Assembly (NCBI RefSeq): GCF_000471905.2
Contig: NW_006498233.1
Span: forward strand, 1,903,543 to 1,967,542
Direction of reading: 5' to 3'
Source: Amborella trichopoda
Taxonomy: Eukaryota > Streptophyta > Magnoliopsida > Amborellales > Amborellaceae
Length of the DNA stretch: 64,000 nt
Made by a program: the position numbers and the translations under genes. Shown here piece by piece: positions 1-13,200 of this stretch. Every line of letters starts with the position of its first letter. The stretch's first letter is position 1. Under the pieces are notes generated by a model. That model saw only the letters and a program-made list of their open reading frames with translations, had not been told where the DNA came from and ran no database searches.

Positions 1-125
1 GAGAAAGAGAGACTTGGTGCATGAAGGAGAGAGAAAAAATGAATTTTTAATGAGAGGGAGAGAGACTTAGTGCATGGAGGAGAGAGAAATATGCGTTTTG
101 TGAGTGAGGGGCTCAATGGTATTTA
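1..125. repeat. Two-unit purine-rich tandem repeat
   Basis: Two imperfect copies of a unit of about 53 bp, beginning near 7 and 60. Both carry a GAGAGACTT(G/A)GTGCATG core followed by a GA-rich stretch. No coding potential is visible. This lies in intron 8 of the minus-strand host gene. Confidence 0.6.
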
Positions 126-420
126 AATACAAAGAATTTCTTCACCTATTTAAGTTAGAATTCCTTCCTTAGGTATTGCTTATCCAATGACACAGCTTGA
201 TAAATAGGAACTTAGGAAATCTATGAGGGGAGAGAGAACAAATCCGAGCCATCCATACCACAAATCAGCCATCATGATTTTAGGAGGATTATTAGGAACA
301 TTACCCCAATTTGACAAAAAAGTCCAACTTCTATTTAAATTAGAATTATAACCAATCCAAAACTTCTTGATATCTTTCTAAAAGTTGTAAGAAGTCAATA
401 TAATTAGAGTTTTGATCAAA

Positions 421-508
421 CCAAACTCCTAATTAAAACAATCGTTTAATATTAAAAAGATTCCCCAAACTCCTAATTAAAACAATCGTTTAATATTAAA
501 AAGATTCC
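421..508. repeat. Perfect 44-bp tandem duplication
   Basis: Bases 421-464 are repeated without change at 465-508. Identity of the two copies suggests a recent slippage or repair duplication in AT-rich intronic DNA. The stretch from 126 to about 730 shows nothing else that I recognise. Confidence 0.9.
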
Positions 509-729
509 CTTAAAATAACCTTTAACAAAAAAGAAATGTCACGTAAATAAAAGAAAGCGGGGGTGCCACCCAAGAGAGATTAAGTGGTCCCCACAATGGC
601 CCATGACCCACTCATGGATGGCACACATGTGGAGCTGGATCCTGGGCCCCATCCTTCCAAATTTCAAAAAGGCTGGAGTTTGCATACGGATGCATCTGTA
701 GGTGTGGAGGTAAGGTGCACTTTCAAATT

Positions 730-1060
730 TCATCATGGTATATAATTTTGATGTAAAATGTTCTTAGGATTATCTCAAAATCTATTTTTATATCAAATTA
801 TAAAATTTTAAATTTAAAAAATGGTTAAAATCAAGTAGATCTATAAACATATGAAAATCTTAAAAATGGACGATGTAGATAATATGTTGTAAAATGCACT
901 ATTTCTGAGACTTAAAATCTTTTTATTTTTCATACTCATACATCTCAATGTCGAGATGATCAATCAAAGGGTTTTTCAACATTAAAACTACCTTTTCCGA
1001 TGGATTTTTGAGGGGCATTCGTAGTTCTACATTATAAGATAGCATCCTTATATAAACTTT
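730..1060. repeat. Mutator-like MITE family, copy 1 (one end missing)
   Basis: Shares a series of blocks in the same order with 2570-2898 and 31830-32195: a 'GATCTATAAACATNTGAAAAT' type block, a T-run followed by CTCAATGTCGAGATGATCAA (near 941-965), then TTATATAAACTTTTGCC at 1048-1064. The right end matches the right termini of the other copies. I could not find the matching left terminus, so this copy is probably truncated. Confidence 0.55.
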
Positions 1061-1189
1061 TGCCTTTCAAAAATTAAGAAAATGCCCTTTTGAAGGATTT
1101 TACAGTAGAAATAAATTTTTAAAATTCTGAAAAATATTAAAAAATCATAAGAACATTTGTAATACCAGAATAAAATATTTTAGAAGTGA

Positions 1190-1840
1190 ACTGGTACGAA
1201 TAGGTCAAAAGTAGCGACAATAAGGGCACTCCACTTGACACAAGGACCATGATCCACTACATTTTTCTTGTCCAACCCAACAACGACCAATGACCCACAG
1301 TCTCGATCCAGGGGCTCATGATTGGCTTGTCAAAATTGTGGACAATAAACAGTGGAACCATGATCATGGAATGTGAATTTCAGTCACCCCCTTTAAGAGC
1401 AAGTCCAGCACTTGTCACTACAGTGCAAAGGGAGCTCTCTCTCTATGAACATGCACATGTGTCCCTCTACAAGGCTCCTACCCAACAATGCAGTTGTCAT
1501 ATGTACATGTCGTGCGAAAGGTCGTCGAGGCTTTGCCCCTTGCTCTAACAGGCCTACAACCGCACACAAGAGTCCAAACAGTTCTCCTAGCCTACAAACA
1601 TCATCCCTGGACATCTCTCCGAACTCAACAGGGGATGACCCACTGTAAACCCTTATAGGTAATGCGACATGCCCAAGGGTAAGGGATTTTTGGCATAACC
1701 AAGGCCATAAATCGCCCAACCCATGGTCAGTCAACATAAATACTCCCACTGAAGTGTATATTCCACTATAAATTATCTTTTTTACAAGCTCTCTATGCCT
1801 TAAAGGCCACAAAACCCAACAATCTCTCATTTTTTCCCAT
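1190..1840. repeat. Dispersed repeat, copy A (TE remnant)
   Basis: Colinear with about 18290-18915. Shared blocks include 'GGGG(C/T)TCATGATTGG' followed by '..CCAATAAA' type sequence, a GTACATGT block, an ACTCCCACTG block (near 1744), and 'GCCTTAAAGGCCACA' against 'GCCTTTAAATGGCCACA'. The pattern suggests two old copies of one mobile element, perhaps LTRs, but no coding part or terminal repeat identifies the class. Confidence 0.5.
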
Positions 1841-1923
1841 GGTTTTTTCCCTCTCACATTCTCTATTTGAAAAACCAATACATTCTTCCCTTCTCTCACA
1901 TTCTCTCACATTCTTTCTTTAAA

Positions 1924-2300
1924 ATATGTGCGAAGAGCCAAGAATGGGGTTGGGGTAGGGAGAGAGAATGTAAGTGAAGAGCCAAAAATGGGGTTGGGGT
2001 AGGGAGAGAGAATGTGAGTGGAGGCAAAAATGAGATTGGGTTTCTAGAGAGAGAATATGAGAAGGGGCGAGAATGGGGTTCAGTTTCTAAAGAGAAAATG
2101 TAATTGGTGGCAAAAATGAGATTAGTTCAAGAGAAAGAATATGTGAGACAAAAATTGGATTGGGTTTCTAGACAAAATGTGATAACGGGGGAGAACATGT
2201 CGGGTGTTTAGAGAGAGAATGTGAAAGATTGAATAATGAATTGAATTATTAGAGAGAGAATGTGGGAGAGAAGAGCTTAGAAAATAAGCTTTTAGAAAGA
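1924..2300. repeat. Degenerate tandem array, unit about 55-60 bp
   Basis: At least five diverged units, each carrying GGCAAAAATG(G/A)G(G/A)TT(G/A)GG followed by a GAGAGAGAATGTGAG-like segment. The first two units (from 1930 and 1978) are almost identical and later units decay. Open frames across it are artefacts of the repeat. Confidence 0.75.
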
Positions 2301-2518
2301 TAGACACAAGGGTGGGAAGAAACCATGGGAAAAATCATGCAAAATGGGAAAAAATGAGACTAGGAATGTGTTTCTAAAAGGGGGGCCAAAATAGGCCATT
2401 TGTCCCTTGCGAAAAGGAGAGAATCCAAAGTCAAAATTAAGTTTTCAATAAGTCCAATGTCTTAAAAGTAGAATGTAGTAAGGATTTTTTAAAAAAATAC
2501 CTAAATTTTAAGGGTACT

Positions 2519-2898
2519 GTTTGTAGAGAGCCTAGGCTCTAAACAATCAAATTGGAGCCTACCTTCAAATAGTGTCGAGTAATGTGGTTTCAATACTGGA
2601 AATCAATGTGATAGCCTTAAAATATATTTCCATCTTTATTTATTAATTTTAGAGCTTAAAAAATAATGTAGATTGACAGATCTATGAAAACTTGAAAATC
2701 TTGAAAATTGACGGTCCACAAATGCGTTACAAAATACATTATTTTCAAATCTTGAAATCCTTTTTTTTCCTCAAGTCCATGCATCTTGATATCAAGATGA
2801 TCAATTTAGGGAAATTTAGGCATTAAAACAACCTCTTCTAGTGAAATTTTTGAAGTAGGCTCCAATTTGATTGTTTAGAGCCTCAACTCTATATAAAC
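2519..2898. mobile_element. MITE with 29-bp perfect terminal inverted repeats, copy 2
   Basis: A 29-bp segment at 2534-2562 (starting AGGCTCTAAACAATC) is exactly inverted at 2855-2883. Imperfect complementarity continues outward to GTTT at 2519 and AAAC at 2895-2898. The element is about 380 bp, AT-rich and noncoding. Long inverted termini and no ORF are typical of non-autonomous Mutator-like elements. I could not identify a target-site duplication with confidence. Related copies are at 730-1060 and 31770-32195. Confidence 0.75.
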
Positions 2899-2936
2899 TT
2901 TTCCAAAATTTTAATGATGCATTTTTGGAACTTTCT

Positions 2937-3270
2937 AGCAGCGCTAGATGGCACCTAGGCGGTCGCGGGGTTCCAGGCCGCCTAGCGCCTAAGTGAGCGC
3001 CCAAACCTGGGCGATCTAATAAAAGTAAAGTTTTTTTTTTTTTTGGGTTTTCTCTCTATAAAATAGCCTCTAATGGGTTTTAGATTTCAAATGAACCTAA
3101 AACCCACAATTTTTCCCCTTTAGTATCAAAAAAATGACCCAAAAATACCCTCAAGGAGCCGCATTTCCGTAGGCCCTGGGATATCCACCTAATTTGGACG
3201 CCTAGGCTTGGGCGATACACCCAGGCCTAGGCGACCGCCTAGGCGCTGGGCGGTCCGCTTTTTAAAACTA
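2937..3270. mobile_element. MITE-like element with GC-rich inverted ends
   Basis: CCTAGGCGGTCGC at 2954-2966 is perfectly inverted at 3231-3243 (GCGACCGCCTAGG). The ends are packed with CGCCTAGG motifs, while the centre is AT-rich with a T-run at about 3032-3044. This GCCTAGGCG-ended architecture is common in plant non-autonomous DNA transposons; the superfamily is not certain. Confidence 0.55.
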
Positions 3271-3479
3271 TGATTTCTAGGATTATTTTTTCGAGTTTAG
3301 ATTCTAGGATTTTTATACGTTTTAGGATTTTAGGAGGTGCTTAGCAAGGGGGTTAGAATACTTATGGAATTATTTGTTTTATTAGGGGTAAAGGTGTCGT
3401 TACGAATTTTCTTTTAAGTGAAAGAACTTATGGTGTATTTTTATAATGTTTGAAGTAGGGGTAGCTTTAGTCTTTTTTA

Positions 3480-3616
3480 TTATAATATTATAAAAAGGCT
3501 TGGGGACTTGTGGTCTCACTGTAGGTATGGGCCTTGATAGAGCAGAATGGCGGATCAGGATTTGTGCATTGACCCCAAATAGTTGGGAAAAGGCTCTGAT
3601 GATGATGATGATGAAT
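3480..3616 (+). mobile_element. LINE/RTE- or SINE-like 3' tail
   Basis: The block ends with CCCCAAATAGTTGGGAAAAGG followed by a GAT-repeat tail (about 3570-3616). A second block with the same ending occurs at 6550-6595 with the same polarity. A conserved 3' segment finished by a trinucleotide repeat is typical of plant RTE-type LINEs and of SINEs that borrow their tails. No reverse transcriptase remains. Confidence 0.45.
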
Positions 3617-4139
3617 AAAAGAGCTTGCAATATTAAGAATTCTAGCACTTTTGGGGTGTGAACACTAAAAACAAAGTGTGAACATTACCAGCAAGCTATA
3701 TCTAGGGTTTTGGGATCTCTTTTTTGTCCAAGGAAAGCCAGATCTACTCAAATCTGGCTGTTTTTATGGTTTATTTAACTATTTTTGCTTCTTTTCTTTA
3801 TTTTCCTGCATCATAGCGGTATTAGTAGGATTTTGTGTCAATAATGCAAAAATACAAAGTCATCTACTATCTCAAACATTTGGAAGCCATGTCAATCTGG
3901 TACAAATGGTTATAATTGTGATGTATACAATACTTCCCTCAGAGAATGTTATAAAACATCTTAAACAGTAACAAACTTCAACAAGGCTCAGTCATGCTAA
4001 TATTCCTTCAACATCCACAATGCTGGAACTAGGAAGCAGTTTCTGCCTTGATATTGCTCCCGATTCATTCCTTTAATTATAATTTCGAACAAATTTCAAG
4101 GTATCAAACACATTCTCATTCAAAAGAGAAGAAAAATAC

Positions 4140-4274
4140 CTGTGAAACTGAGGGTCCTGTGAATGGGACTAAAGAAGCATATGACTTCTGAAGACAGTAC
4201 GCAAGCACAACGGAGTATATGTGCAACTCCACTTTGCTTTCTGATGGCAATGAGCTATAATTGTGACAAAGCCC
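4140..4274 (-). CDS. Exon 8 of the TPR-MYND-SET gene
   Basis: 45 codons, phase 0, acceptor TTGTAG|GGG and donor CAG|GTATTT. Encodes [18 protein letters not shown] and the next helix, as in the post-MYND part of the family. It has no stop, so the gene continues leftward. Intron 8 fills at least 1-4139. Confidence 0.88.
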
Positions 4275-7200
4275 CTACAAAACATGAGAAACAACAATCA
4301 CTCGGTTATTATTTTAGATTTCCCAAATGAATAAAAGAACACAGATAAAAAACATATAGTACCAATTCTGTTATTATATCAAAGCTCCCCCCTAAATACT
4401 TTTGTCTCTCTAAGCACTTCACCAAAATACGACCTGCTAGAACGACGTCAACTGGTAAAATTGCAGGCCAGTGTACACCTCCGCATTCATGTCCATGTTC
4501 GGATACACCAGCAAAATCCTCTTTTTTTGCATTCATAGATAAGTTGATCTCGATGGCATCTTGGACATTGATCTGCTTACGTTCAGGCTGTTTTCCACTT
4601 GCTTTCTCTAGGCAATGGTCAGAGCAGTATAATGGTATTGTACAAGATGAACAGGGTATAGTATCTGCTGGTAGTTCCATGAAGCAGAAATGGCAATGCG
4701 CCTCCCTACAGTGCTTCAATATTATCTGGAAATAAACTGCCAATGTTAAGAAGGATAGTATTGTAAAAGACAAAATAGCATCAATTCTTCAAATAAATGC
4801 ACACTAATGCAATCACATTTATAATTTTAATCATACTAACACCATAATCAGGTCCCTTTTAAAATCCAAAATAGTGAAGAGGAAAAAAGGAAGAATATAG
4901 CTAGTCTCAGGTAGCAAAATTACATGTGAAGGAAGTTCCAGAAGCCTGCTTCTCAGATTACAATACAAAGAATGAGCAATTAGGTCAACAATGATAAATT
5001 CCAATTTCCACCATAACCTTGTACCAAAGAAAATCCATGGAACAGGTAGACATAAATATTACATCATAAAATTTTCTTTAATACTGAGATTGCAAGGAAG
5101 CGTAAATTGCACACAAGGACTTGGAGATACTCTTCTCTTGCACAACCATGGCAAATGTAGAAAGAAGCAAGTAATTCTTTTAGATATGTGATTGCGAAAG
5201 ATACCATTTATTCATAGGCAATGAAGTTTTTGAAGTTCAGCAGTTGTTTGCAAGCAATAAGTCCAACCTAGTGTACAACTATATGTGTGCATATCAATCA
5301 GACAGCTCAGTATCTTTCAGTGCCACGCTTGTGCAAACAATTACATAGACCATAAATTTGTGATACTAGAGATGAAAGAAAATGTAATGCATACCGCAGC
5401 AATTGGCTCTTCAGAATGAATCATACAACCCGGAAGAATGTCACTTTTTGAAGTCATACCCCTTCCTTTGTAGGGAGTTGAGACACAACTCAATTCAGCT
5501 TGAGATGGCTCAACTGCAAGCGGAGTTTTCACAGTTAGCCTGTTTTCAAAACTTTGTCCTTAGAACATCTCACAGAAACTCAAATGAGGACATCTCAGAA
5601 TGAACACTTATCACTCAGAAACAAGATAACTTCATTTCAGCACACACCAATTTGTTCAGCCAACTATTTGCAACCAACAGCAACCCATTACAATCAGAAT
5701 GCAACCTTGAATTGCAGTACTCCTGTGCATAGTTCCTATATGATATGCAAATCTATTAAAATAATTAAATGTTTGCCAAATCACTCAGCAAGCAGTTTTT
5801 TTCTTTCTTCCCCCCCCCCCACCCCCCCACTCTCTTAAATTGCTAAATCACTTAGCAAGTAGTTAAGTAGTTAATGTCAAAGAAAATAGAAAACTTGTAA
5901 ACAGTGAAGAATAATATTTTAATAGCCAAAGCTCTATTTCACTGACTGGGCCAAAAGGAAACAATTCGGCATGTAAGTGAAAAAATTAGGATAAATTTCA
6001 AAATATGATAAACAGATATGACTGTGGATGATGCTACAACATAATAATTTGTATAATACATATGCTTTTAAAGTATCCAACACGCATACAGAACCCATTT
6101 TGAAGTATCCGTGAATAATAGTTTCAAAAAGAGATCCGTCAGAATTTTGGCTAGATTCAGCCTGATCGACCCACCTAAGTACCAAGTCCATCAAATACCT
6201 GAAATAGGGGTAGCGTTTTTGAAAAGAGACCTATCTATGCAGCAAAAGATGGCCACAACTACTTCCCCCATTCTTCTCATTATTGCTACTGTTACGGGAA
6301 TCAAAAGAGCATCTTCATCCCTAAGAAAACCAGGAATAAATATACTAAATTTTAGTCCAGAAATGCACGTCACAAATTCTATCCTGATAGTACTTACTAG
6401 TATGTAACTCCGCCTTGGCCCCTCCCATGCCGATCTCAAGCCCAGGTAAAGGAGGAAGGTTGTGTTAGGTAGGCAACCAACATAAAACTGTGTCACTTCT
6501 TTTCATGAATCCTTTACTTATACTGTCAAAACAGGATTTGCATAGAAAACCCCAAATAGTTGGATAAGGCTTGGATGATGATCATGATGATGAGTAGTTA
6601 GAAGTATGTGTTTCTACCATTTTAAGAATAATAACATAATGCAGACAAGTCATATGAACCTCTAAGTTTTGGTTGTAGAAATCTCACCTATATCGTTTCC
6701 AAAGTATCTTCACAAAGCAGACTTGCATTCATCAATAAATCATCAAGATTTTCGAAGAAAAGGTGAAATCTTAAGGGTACATACCATACGGGTATTTCTC
6801 TGGTGTAGAGGCCTCTTCTGAGGCCTCTTCTGTTTGACTGAGGCAATGACATAGTGCCAGACTCTTAACAGAAATTAGACACCAAGATGGGCCTTTTAGT
6901 CAGCTCAAGTGAAAGTATTAAGGAATTAAGAAGACGATTGTGGAAGTGAAATCATTGGCAACAAGGTTCTCTATGCTGACAAGATATGTACAAAGACCTC
7001 TACAACAATATGAAGAACAAAGCCAAGATATGAGACAGTTTCTCGAGACTACCACTTTTGGGAAGGTCCAAGCATGTGGTTGTCGGGTGGTTGGAACCCG
7101 TTAAAGCAGCAGAAGCAGGAAACTAGAAAAAACAGATACTTTGTGTCAGAGCATCTAGAGAGAGAATAGAGAAAAGAGAAAAGAGAAAAAGAAAAGAGGA

Positions 7201-10200
7201 TAGAGATACGAGAGACAAGTGAGAGAGAGGAGAGAGAAAGACGAGACATGTGAGAGAGAAGAGAATGATGCGAGGTTCAAAACAAACCCTCACACACCTC
7301 TTAACTTACATATAATTTAAAAGAAAGTTTTATAAACAAAACTGCCCATAGAAATAGACTTAGGACACTTAGATCTTAGAACTTAGACAACAAAAGATTT
7401 TTAACACTCCCCCTCAAGCTGGAGCATAAATGTTGCCCCAGCCCAGCTTGGAAAAAATTGTTTGGAATGTATTATGACGAAAGCCTTAGGTGAACATGTC
7501 TGCCAACTGATCCTTACATTTCAAATATGGAATAGACACCTGCTTACTAGTAACTCTCTCAGATAAAATAGCAATCTACTTCAATATGCTGGGTCCTTTC
7601 ATGAAACACTAGATTACTGGCTATATAGATAGCAACTTTATTATAGCAATACATATTCACTTATTCAGCAATTGCAAGCCCCATATCATGCATAGTGCTT
7701 TCAGCCACATCAAATCACATGTAATATGCGCCATTGCTTTTTAGCCAGCCTCTACACTTAGATCTCGCCACAAAATTTTGTTTCTTGCTTCTCCATCTTA
7801 CCAAGTTTCCACCAATAATTATACAATGACATGTGGTAGACCGCCTGTTAGATGGTGACCCTATCCAATCAGCATCTGAGTAGCATTCAATGGTTAAATG
7901 ATTATTTGGCTTATAAATCAAATCTCTCGCCCTAGGGCTTGCTTCAAATACCTTAAAATTTTATGAACAACATCCTAGTGAGAAATCCTAGGAGCATGCA
8001 TAAATTGACTCCCAATACTTATTGCAAAAGAAATATCACGCCTGGTCATGGTCTAACAAATCAGCCTGCCTACTAGTCTTATGTACATTCCTAGATCCTT
8101 AAAACACTTCCTCTAATCAGCCAATAATTTCTTCCATAGGCATATCCCCCGTTCTAGCAACCAACATTCCAATTCCTGTCAACAAATCAGACGTGTATTT
8201 CCTTTGAGACAAACAAATGTTGATCTGGCTACTTCAATTCCTAGAAAATACCTTAGCTAGCCTAAATTCTTAGTTTGAACCAATTTTTTTAGATATCTCT
8301 CCAAATGGCTAATTCCTTCTTCATCGCTGCCAGCAGCAATATCATCAACATAGACAAACTAAAACAATTTTTTTGGAGTCCTGTGTCCAAATAACCACTG
8401 AAATCCATATGCCATCACTGAACTTTCTAAACCATGCCCGTGGAGATTGTTTCAGGCCATAAATGGCTTTCTTCAACTTATGTACTTAATCCGAGTCCCC
8501 CTATGCCACAAACTCAGGCGATTGCTCCATGTACTCCTCTTCTTGTAAATCACCATGGAGGAAAGCATTCTTGACATCACGTTGCCACAACGCCCACCCC
8601 TTGTTGGCAACAAGAGATGTAACCACTCGAATTAAATTAACTTTAGCAACAGGGGCAAATGTTTCAAAGTAGTCAATGCCAAATGTTTGTGCGTATCCCT
8701 TAGCTACCAATACGGCTTTTAATCTTTCTACATGTCATCAGGCTGATATTTGACCCCACAAACCCATCGACACCCAACAGTCCTTTTTCCAGCTAGTGAC
8801 ATGGTGAGTTATCATGTATCATTTGAATGAAGTGCATCCATCTCCTCTTTCATTGCTCTCTTCTGCCAAGTGTGAGAAAGTGTTTCCTGATAGGTCTTTG
8901 TAACAGAAATAGATGAAAGGGCTAAAGCAAAACTTTGATATGATGGAGACAAATTTGTAAAGGTAATAAAATAGGTTGTCGGATGTTGAGTACAAGACTT
9001 GATACCTTAATGGATGGCAATAGGTACATCATCATCACAAGAAGGAAGTGGATCGGTAGATAAAGATGATGATTAAGTGGTTTGATGAGTTGGTGGGAAT
9101 GTCCATGAATTTTTCTTCTGGTATAAATCTTCATGGGCTGCTCCAGAGAAACATCATGATGTGTAGATATACTAAATTCAGTGGAGTCAGGTAATTGGGA
9201 TGACGGAGAAGTGTCAACAGGAATAAGAAGAGGAATCATAGAAGGCAAGGACTATGAGACATCTTCAAAAGCACGATAAAAGTATTTAAATTAAGCGCAC
9301 AACTCTCTTCTGAAAAATGACGAGTATTCTCAGAAAAGGTAACATTTAGCACAAACAAATTTCTTTCGTAAACCAGAATGATAACAATGATAACCTTTCT
9401 GGAAACATGAATACTCAAGAAAGACACACTTGACAGCCCAGGACTCCTATATATCATTACCAGTACCTAACATATGAACAAAGCAAACTCACCTAAACAC
9501 TCGAAGAGGAACAATAAACACTTGAGCATCAAGAAAGAGAACCGAGTGTGGTGCTTTTTCTATTTAAGACTAAAGAGGCCATATGATTAAATAAATAGCA
9601 TGAGGTCAACAAGGCATCTCCTTAATAAACCTTTGAAACCTGCATATTAATGACCAAAGAACAAGTTACTTCAAGCAAGTGTTGATTTTTCCTTTCAACA
9701 ACCCCATTCTTTTGAGGAGTACACAGACAAGAAGTTTGGTGTAAAATCCCATTTTGAGTAAAACAATTCTAAAATTCTCCAGAAGGATACTCAGCATTAT
9801 CAGAATGTAAAATACATACATTCTTATTGAATGGAGTTTGGATCTCTTTGTGAAACAATTAAAAATGGAGAAAAATTCAAATGCCTCTTTTATTAATTAT
9901 CCCTCTTTTATTAATTATAACAATGTCATTTAGGAATAAACATCCACGAACGTTACAAAATACCTATGACCAGATAAAGTTTGTACTCTAGTTGGACCCC
10001 ATATATCAAAATGAGCATTGTAAACATAACAAAATTTTGTTTGTCAACTCTAGGACGAAATGAGACCCTGTGATTCTTTCCTAACTGACAAGCTTCACAC
10101 CCTAAAATAGATACAAACTTTAAAGAAGGAAAACTTAAATTTATTAAGAGAAAGATGGCCCAGCCGACAAAACCATAAGAAAGGAGAATCAACAAAGTGA

Positions 10201-13200
10201 AGAGCAGCACCAATCAAGTTATGATCCAAGTAGTACAAGTTGCCTAACTCATACCCGTCACCAACTGTCCTCTTCATCTTCAAATCTTGAAAAACACAAG
10301 GATAACAGGTTACAGAGCAGTGAAGAAATTTGGTTAATTTGCTTACAAATAATAAACTGAAAGGGAACTTTAGAACGTATAGTACAGATGACAAAGAAAG
10401 CGAAGAAGTACGCAAAATTGTACCCTTCCCTGACACATTGGATAGAGATCAATCAGCGGTGGAAACAAAAGAATTAGGAGTACACTTGTATAAAGACATA
10501 AAAATAGAGGACTCACCAGTAATGTGATCAAAGGCTCCTTAGTCAATAACTCAGGGAGGGGGTTTCTGAGAGGCAAGAAGCACAGAAATACCTAATTGGT
10601 AGGGGTGGCAGTAAAAGAGGAAGAGGGAACCATACTGTTGTACTTGTTTGACAAGTTTACTATGTTCTTCTCGGGAAAGAACAACAAAGTCACTACCAGA
10701 ATCCGACTGTTGTTGGCAATCACTAGGTCCATTCAGATAAAGGGCATCACTGTCAGTTGTGTAAATAAACTGGTTTGCCTGAGTAGGCTTACCAAACTTG
10801 TCCTAACACTTATCAACCATATGATTGGTATGCCCACAATGCGTACAATTGCAAGTTCCTCGACCCCTGCAACCATCACCTATACCTTGGCCTCTTCCTG
10901 AGTCACGACCAAGCCCCCAACCTCTGCACTAATACTTAAGTCAGAAGGAGTGGAAGAAGCAGATATATTGACACATTGACACATTGAATGCGCATAGTAA
11001 ACATATGAGAGAGATGGGAGTTCACTGCTTTCCAAGATGTCCACATACCAAATGGTGCTCACATGCAAGGCCAAATAAAAATTTGGCAACCCTAAATTCT
11101 TCACGCTGCCTCTTTTGTAATTCCACATCACCAGATATAGGTAGATATAGATTCAGCTCTTCCCACATGCCCCCGAGGGTACTATAATACTCACTCTTAT
11201 TAACCTGTTGCAATTGAAACATTTTCTCAAACAACTCATATGCACTAAAAGAGATTTTTATCCGATGAATATGTTTCTTTGAAAGTCCCAAATTTGTTTA
11301 GTTCTATTAAGAAATATGATATTCGCTCCTATTTAGGTTTCTATGCTACTCCATAGCCAGGTCATGATTATATAATTCTCACTCATCCACGCTTTATATT
11401 TATTATCAGATTTACTGCGCTTATCCTCAGTCAAGTATTTCAGTTTTCCCCTTGCACCAAGGGATACTTTGACAGATTGAGCCCATGCAACATAACTAGA
11501 CTCATTTAATTTTACTGAGGTGACTTGTATCCCCATGGTTTCGAGAAGACTAAGGATTCCAGGTTTACTTTCTTTTTGAGAGAGGACAACCAGGACCGGT
11601 AAATTTCAGTCACTCACACAAGCATATACAATTTTAGAAACAAATTAAAGAGGAATAAGATACTTATCATTCAGATCTAGCCACGCTCTCACACACGAAC
11701 GAATTAGGGCAACACTACATTGAACACATCTGAGCATCACTATGCTGCCATTATCGAAACTAGGCCACCCTCTCTATAGATCTTGATCTCGAAAGAAAAT
11801 CACACACAGCAGCAGCATCGCCACACTAACAACATATCCACATGGTCTTCTGCACACAAAAAAACTAGGAAATAGCCCTACGGTTTATATAGAACAGCCC
11901 ACGGCGCCCCTTGACAAGATCAGCATCAACAGGCTTAGAGTTTCCTTTTTCTTTTCTTTTTTTTTCTTTTTTTTTGGAAAGGAAAGGAGAAGAAAGAAAA
12001 GGGAAAGACTAGGGAAGATGAAACAAAAGGGGAAGATGAAAGGAAACGGGAAGTACGAGGAAGATAAAGAAAAGTTTAGATCAGCTGTGATACCATGTCA
12101 AAACATCTAGAGAGAGAACAGAGAAAAAGAAGAGAGCGATATGAGATGTGAAAGAGAGAGAGAAGAGAGAGATATGAGAGACCTGAAGAGAGAGATATGA
12201 GAGATTTGAGAGAGAGGAGAGTGACATGAGGTTCAAAACAAACGCTCACGCACCTCTTAACTTATATGTTATTGAAAAGAAAGTCTTACAAATAAAACTG
12301 CCTTACAAATATGTTATGGACAAAACTACCCATACAATCAGACTTAGACACTTGGATTCTAGGACTTGGATAAAAAAGGATTTTTAACACTTTGCAAAAG
12401 AGGTATGTTGGTGACATCTACTCTCTAATGGCAATTAGGAACCTGGCCGGATTAAAATTTGAGGAAAGGGACACTTGGGCAACAGGCAAGAAGGTCTTGT
12501 CGAGAATTTGGGGATATCTATGACACGAGCATGTGATTGAATTAGAGGAATTATGAATGGAAAGAAGGTGGAGGAGCAAACTAAGATTAAGGGATGAAAA
12601 GCAACAGGCAGGAATTGCAGGAGTCCCACATAGGGGCTGTGAAGTGGTAGTTAGCAAGGGTTGGTTGGACAACCTTAAGCCATCACGCAGGAGGCAGTTA
12701 TTAATGATAGAGCAATGAATTACTTTGTGTGGATGCGGCACTCGTGTTGGACACCTATTGACACATATGCCAACAGAGATTCTCTTGGATTCTTCTTGTG
12801 GTTTACCAATCATTTGTTACATCATCCTAGAGTCCTGATAGTATTTTTTGTTTATGAGTAGGCACATGACCTATGAAAAGTATATATGGATTCTGTGAAC
12901 TAACGTATTATTGGTTTTTATCTTGTTACTGATCATGAAATGGGACAGTAGCAGAATATTGTGAAGGGGTTCCACATGGGGGCTGTGAAGTGGTAGTTAG
13001 CAAGGGTTGGTTGGACAACCTTAAGCCATCACGCAGGAGGCAGTTAATATGATAGAGCAATGAATTACTTTGTGTGGATGCTGTACTCGTGTTGGACACC
13101 TATTGACACATATGCCAACAGAGATTCTCTTGGCTTCTTCTTGTGGTGTACCAATCATTTGTTACATCATCCTAGAGTCCTGATCGTATTTTTTGTTTAT

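Larger units (their letters stand above)
7144..12389 (-). mobile_element. Complete Ty1/copia retrotransposon, TSD CTTTG
   Basis: A 5246-bp element inserted in intron 5, antisense to plus and therefore in the same orientation as the host gene. LTRs are 7144-7406 (3') and 12096-12389 (5'). CTTTG occurs on both flanks (7139-7143 and 12390-12394), a perfect 5-bp target duplication. A tRNA-Met-like primer site and a purine tract (CTTGAGGGGGAG) sit exactly against the LTRs. Order on the minus strand is gag, protease region, GAG-pre-integrase, integrase, RT, RNase H, which is copia order. Many stops and frameshifts make it non-autonomous. The LTRs differ by several indels, so the insertion is not recent. 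Confidence 0.95.

Noticed and set aside
1393..1899. Minus-strand ORF of 168 codons as a missing 3' exon of the host gene
   Set aside because: It overlaps a dispersed repeat and shows no SET-domain motif.
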